A stretch of DNA of 7,622 nucleotides from Gemmatimonadota bacterium (GTDB lineage Bacteria; Gemmatimonadota; Gemmatimonadetes; Gemmatimonadales; GWC2-71-9): contig JAOTWK010000160.1 of the NCBI GenBank assembly GCA_029862935.1, forward strand, positions 1 through 7,622, in the 5' to 3' direction. How positions within the stretch are numbered: the stretch's first letter is position 1; every line of letters starts with the position of its first letter. The position numbers were made by a program, and so were the translations under genes. Positions 6,052 through 7,622 of the stretch are shown piece by piece. A model generated the notes under the pieces. The model searched no databases. It saw only the letters and a list, made by a program, of their open reading frames with translations, and was not told the origin of the DNA.

Positions 6052-7194
6052 ATGAAGAGGTTGGGTTCGGTGATGATTACAGTCGCGTGTGTGGCTGCCC
6101 TGGCCGCGTGTGAGGGACCGGCAGGACCGGCAGGAGTCCCGGGAGGGGAAGGCCCCCAAGGACCGGCGGGACCGGCAGGGCCGCCAGGTGTGGACGCGAC
6201 CGCGAACTGCACGCAGTGCCACGTGAGTGATGTGACGCTCTTCGCGAAGCAGGTCCAGTACCAGCAGTCGACGCACCGTCTGGGCGGCAACTTCGAGCGC
6301 AACGCGACGAGCTGCGCCATCTGCCACACCCATCAGGGCTTCCTCGAGAGGGTCGCATCGGGCGCCTATGCCACTGCACAGACCATCCAGGATCCGGCGC
6401 CGATCAACTGCCGCACGTGCCACCAGATCCATACCACGTACACGGACGCCGACTACGCCTTCACGGCAACGACGCCGTTCGATCTGTACAACGAGGACTA
6501 CGCGACTGGTAACACGATCACGAAGGACTACGGCGCCGCCGCAGGCAACCTATGCGCCCGGTGCCACCAGGCCCGGAAGCTGAGCTCAGGAGTCGCCAAC
6601 GGCGCGGTGCCGCAGATCAACGGTCCCGACGTGCAGGTTACGTCCACCCGCTACGGCACCCACCACGGGCCGCAGGCCCAAGTCCTCGCCGGCGTCGGCC
6701 TCTACGAGTTCAGCGGCTCGGAGACCGTACTAGGTCAGCCGACCTCCCACGGCGACCCAGCCAAGAACGTAAGGCTCTGCGCCACCTGCCACATGGCAAC
6801 GGCGGCCGGTGTGGAGTACGGTGGCCACACGTGGAGGGTGGCCTTCCTCAGCAACGGCTCGAAGGAGGAAAACGTCGCCGGATGCAATCTCTCGCAGTGT
6901 CATAACGGCGCCGTCGACGACTTCACCGCGCTGGGTGATGTTCAGGCACAGATCCTACCGCTACTCCAGCAGCTCGATACGCTTCTGGTCAATGCCGGCA
7001 TTAAGCAGATCATAAGCCCCGGCTACACGATCCATGACTTGAACGCGCGCACCAACACGGGCACGTACCCTGCGAACATCGCGGCTGCCATGCTGAACTG
7101 GCAGCTGATCACTGAGGATCGCAGCCTCGGGCTCCATAACGCACCGTACGTGAGGGCGGTGTTGACGAACACCATCGAAGCCATCACGCCATAA
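6052..7194 (+). CDS. multiheme c-type cytochrome lipoprotein with collagen-like stalk
   Basis: A 380-residue exported electron-transfer protein. MKRLGSVMITVACVAALAAC is a lipoprotein signal with the lipobox LAAC, making Cys20 the lipidated residue. Eight collagen-type Gly-X-Y triplets follow at once (residues 22-45, then Gly46: GPA GPA GVP GGE GPQ GPA GPA GPP). Six covalent heme motifs come next: CTQCH (53-57), CAICH (88-92), CRTCH (120-124), CARCH (168-172), CATCH (243-247) and the longer CNLSQCH (278-284). Histidines such as His75, His94, His127, His204/205, His233 and His259 could be distal ligands. The last ~95 residues carry no heme motif and end with a helical part containing LHNAPYVRAVL, similar to the C-terminal HNP-type helix of several multiheme cytochromes. 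The protein would be anchored by lipid to a membrane outside the cytoplasm and move electrons; donor, acceptor and any catalysis are unknown. Cytochrome c maturation genes must lie elsewhere. The gene appears monocistronic, with a hairpin after it. Confidence 0.93.
   Translation: MKRLGSVMITVACVAALAACEGPAGPAGVPGGEGPQGPAGPAGPPGVDATANCTQCHVSDVTLFAKQVQYQQSTHRLGGNFERNATSCAICHTHQGFLERVASGAYATAQTIQDPAPINCRTCHQIHTTYTDADYAFTATTPFDLYNEDYATGNTITKDYGAAAGNLCARCHQARKLSSGVANGAVPQINGPDVQVTSTRYGTHHGPQAQVLAGVGLYEFSGSETVLGQPTSHGDPAKNVRLCATCHMATAAGVEYGGHTWRVAFLSNGSKEENVAGCNLSQCHNGAVDDFTALGDVQAQILPLLQQLDTLLVNAGIKQIISPGYTIHDLNARTNTGTYPANIAAAMLNWQLITEDRSLGLHNAPYVRAVLTNTIEAITP
6115..6189 (+). repeat. collagen-like Gly-X-Y repeat coding segment
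   Basis: This segment encodes eight Gly-X-Y triplets plus one glycine, mostly GPA, with the near-repeated DNA unit GGACCGGCA. It starts two codons after the lipidated cysteine and ends seven codons before the first heme cysteine. Collagen-like stalks can trimerise and act as spacers, but eight triplets are short for a stable triple helix without a trimerising domain. The repeated DNA could allow length variation among strains. Confidence 0.9.
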
Positions 7195-7219
7195 CACGTC
7201 GAGAGCTCGACTCTTACTG

Positions 7220-7253
7220 GGCACCTGCACCGGAACAGTCCGGGGCAGGTGCC
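7220..7253 (+). terminator. GC-rich hairpin after the cytochrome gene
   Basis: A 9-bp stem, GGCACCTGC (7220-7228) with GCAGGTGCC (7245-7253), continues through one A-G mismatch into a 5-bp inner stem (CCGGA/TCCGG) with a 4-nt loop ACAG. It begins 25 bp past the cytochrome stop, where a terminator is expected. The following sequence, TGCTTGC, is not a proper U-tract, so it may act as a mRNA 3'-end stabiliser or a weak or factor-assisted terminator. Confidence 0.55.
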
Positions 7254-7302
7254 TGCTTGCTATGCGGATCAGTTACCTTTTCGTCTCACAGTCGGAAGCC
7301 CT

Positions 7303-7329
7303 GGGCTACCGCGGTACCCGACTCAGTCG
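7303..7329. other. palindromic sites upstream of the last lipoprotein gene
   Basis: TACCGCGGTA (7307-7316) is a perfect 10-bp palindrome flanked by GGG and CCC. CGACT-C-AGTCG (7319-7329) follows immediately as a second dyad. Both lie 25-50 bp before the ATG at 7354 and could be regulator sites or a hairpin in its leader. In high-GC DNA such short palindromes also arise by chance. The rest of 7254-7353 shows no clear promoter. Confidence 0.3.
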
Positions 7330-7353
7330 ATACCCCTGCCACGACGACCGATC

Positions 7354-7622
7354 ATGTCCACACGCGCGAAGCGAATTCTCCCAGTCGTGCTCCTCGTCGG
7401 CGCCTGCTCGTCCCCGCCATCGTTCACCGACGGTGACCGCCAAGCCGTGGCAAGCGAGGTGACGGCCGCCCTGGCAGACCTCACGGAGGCCATCAACGAC
7501 CACGACCCGGAGCGCGTTGTCGCCTTCTACACGGATGCCCCGGAATTCCTCTTCCTCGGGTGCACGGACTACATCACCGGAGGCGTCACGTTCAAGCAGA
7601 TGGTGGGCCCCACCTATGGGCC
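7354..7622 (+). CDS. small lipoprotein with NTF2/SnoaL-like domain, 3' end outside window
   Basis: The first 89 codons of an open frame running off the window. MSTRAKRILPVVLLVGACSS is a lipoprotein signal with the lipobox VGAC and lipidated Cys18. After a short linker, residues 31-50 form a helix (QAVASEVTAALADLTEAIND) leading into HDPERVVAFYTDAPEFLFLG. A helix, then a 'D-x-x-x-V-x-x-F/L-Y' turn and a beta strand is the usual opening of NTF2-like proteins (SnoaL/DUF4440 type), which bind or convert small molecules or act as scaffolds. The family call is from pattern only and the function is unknown. The ATG was chosen because it gives a perfect lipoprotein signal; the RBS before it (ACGACGACCGATC) is poor. 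Its position behind the cytochrome and its hairpin suggests a separate transcript. Confidence 0.7.
   Translation, partial: MSTRAKRILPVVLLVGACSSPPSFTDGDRQAVASEVTAALADLTEAINDHDPERVVAFYTDAPEFLFLGCTDYITGGVTFKQMVGPTYG

Noticed and set aside
5077..7194. Porin-cytochrome electron conduit made of the beta-barrel and the multiheme lipoprotein
   Set aside because: A ~200-residue barrel is far too small to enclose a multiheme protein (known conduit porins have 20 or more strands), and the genes are divergent rather than in one operon. A looser functional link remains possible.

Overview
The window is high-GC DNA, roughly 60-65% by eye, densely packed with genes. It comes from a diderm bacterium: it encodes two lipoproteins with clear lipoboxes, a Sec-exported beta-barrel protein ending in an aromatic residue, and MacB/FtsX-type permeases. 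A BshB1-type deacetylase suggests a bacillithiol producer. Together with the GC content, signal peptides ending in A-Q and a multiheme cytochrome, this fits Acidobacteriota or Gemmatimonadota best. That assignment is an inference; no rRNA or other decisive marker is present.

Positions 1-1595 hold the end of one MacB-type ABC transporter permease and a complete paralogue behind it on the same strand. A possible 16-codon ORF bridges the two. A 78-bp spacer (1596-1673) contains two adjacent short tandem repeats.

Positions 1674-5054 form a same-strand sulfur/thiol block: bshB1 (bacillithiol deacetylase), a class V cysteine desulfurase, mnmA (tRNA U34 2-thiolation) overlapping it by 4 bp, and a small all-helical protein of unknown function 11 bp further on. 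The desulfurase can supply the persulfide sulfur that MnmA transfers to tRNA. The MnmA is of the C-x2-C ... C class linked to iron-sulfur clusters.

A small outer-membrane beta-barrel gene (5077-5757, minus strand) converges on this block. It is divergent from a lipoprotein cytochrome (6052-7194) across a 294-bp AT-richer spacer carrying an 18-bp-period direct repeat and a C8 tract. The cytochrome is the most unusual item: a lipidated Cys is followed directly by eight collagen-like Gly-X-Y triplets and then six c-type heme motifs (five CXXCH, one CX4CH). A GC-rich hairpin follows it. The window ends inside a second small lipoprotein with an NTF2/SnoaL-like N-terminal part (7354 to the edge).

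No tRNA, rRNA, CRISPR array, insertion sequence or phage gene was seen. No single new multi-gene system can be demonstrated. The best candidates for novelty are the collagen-stalk hexaheme lipoprotein and the unknown protein attached to mnmA.
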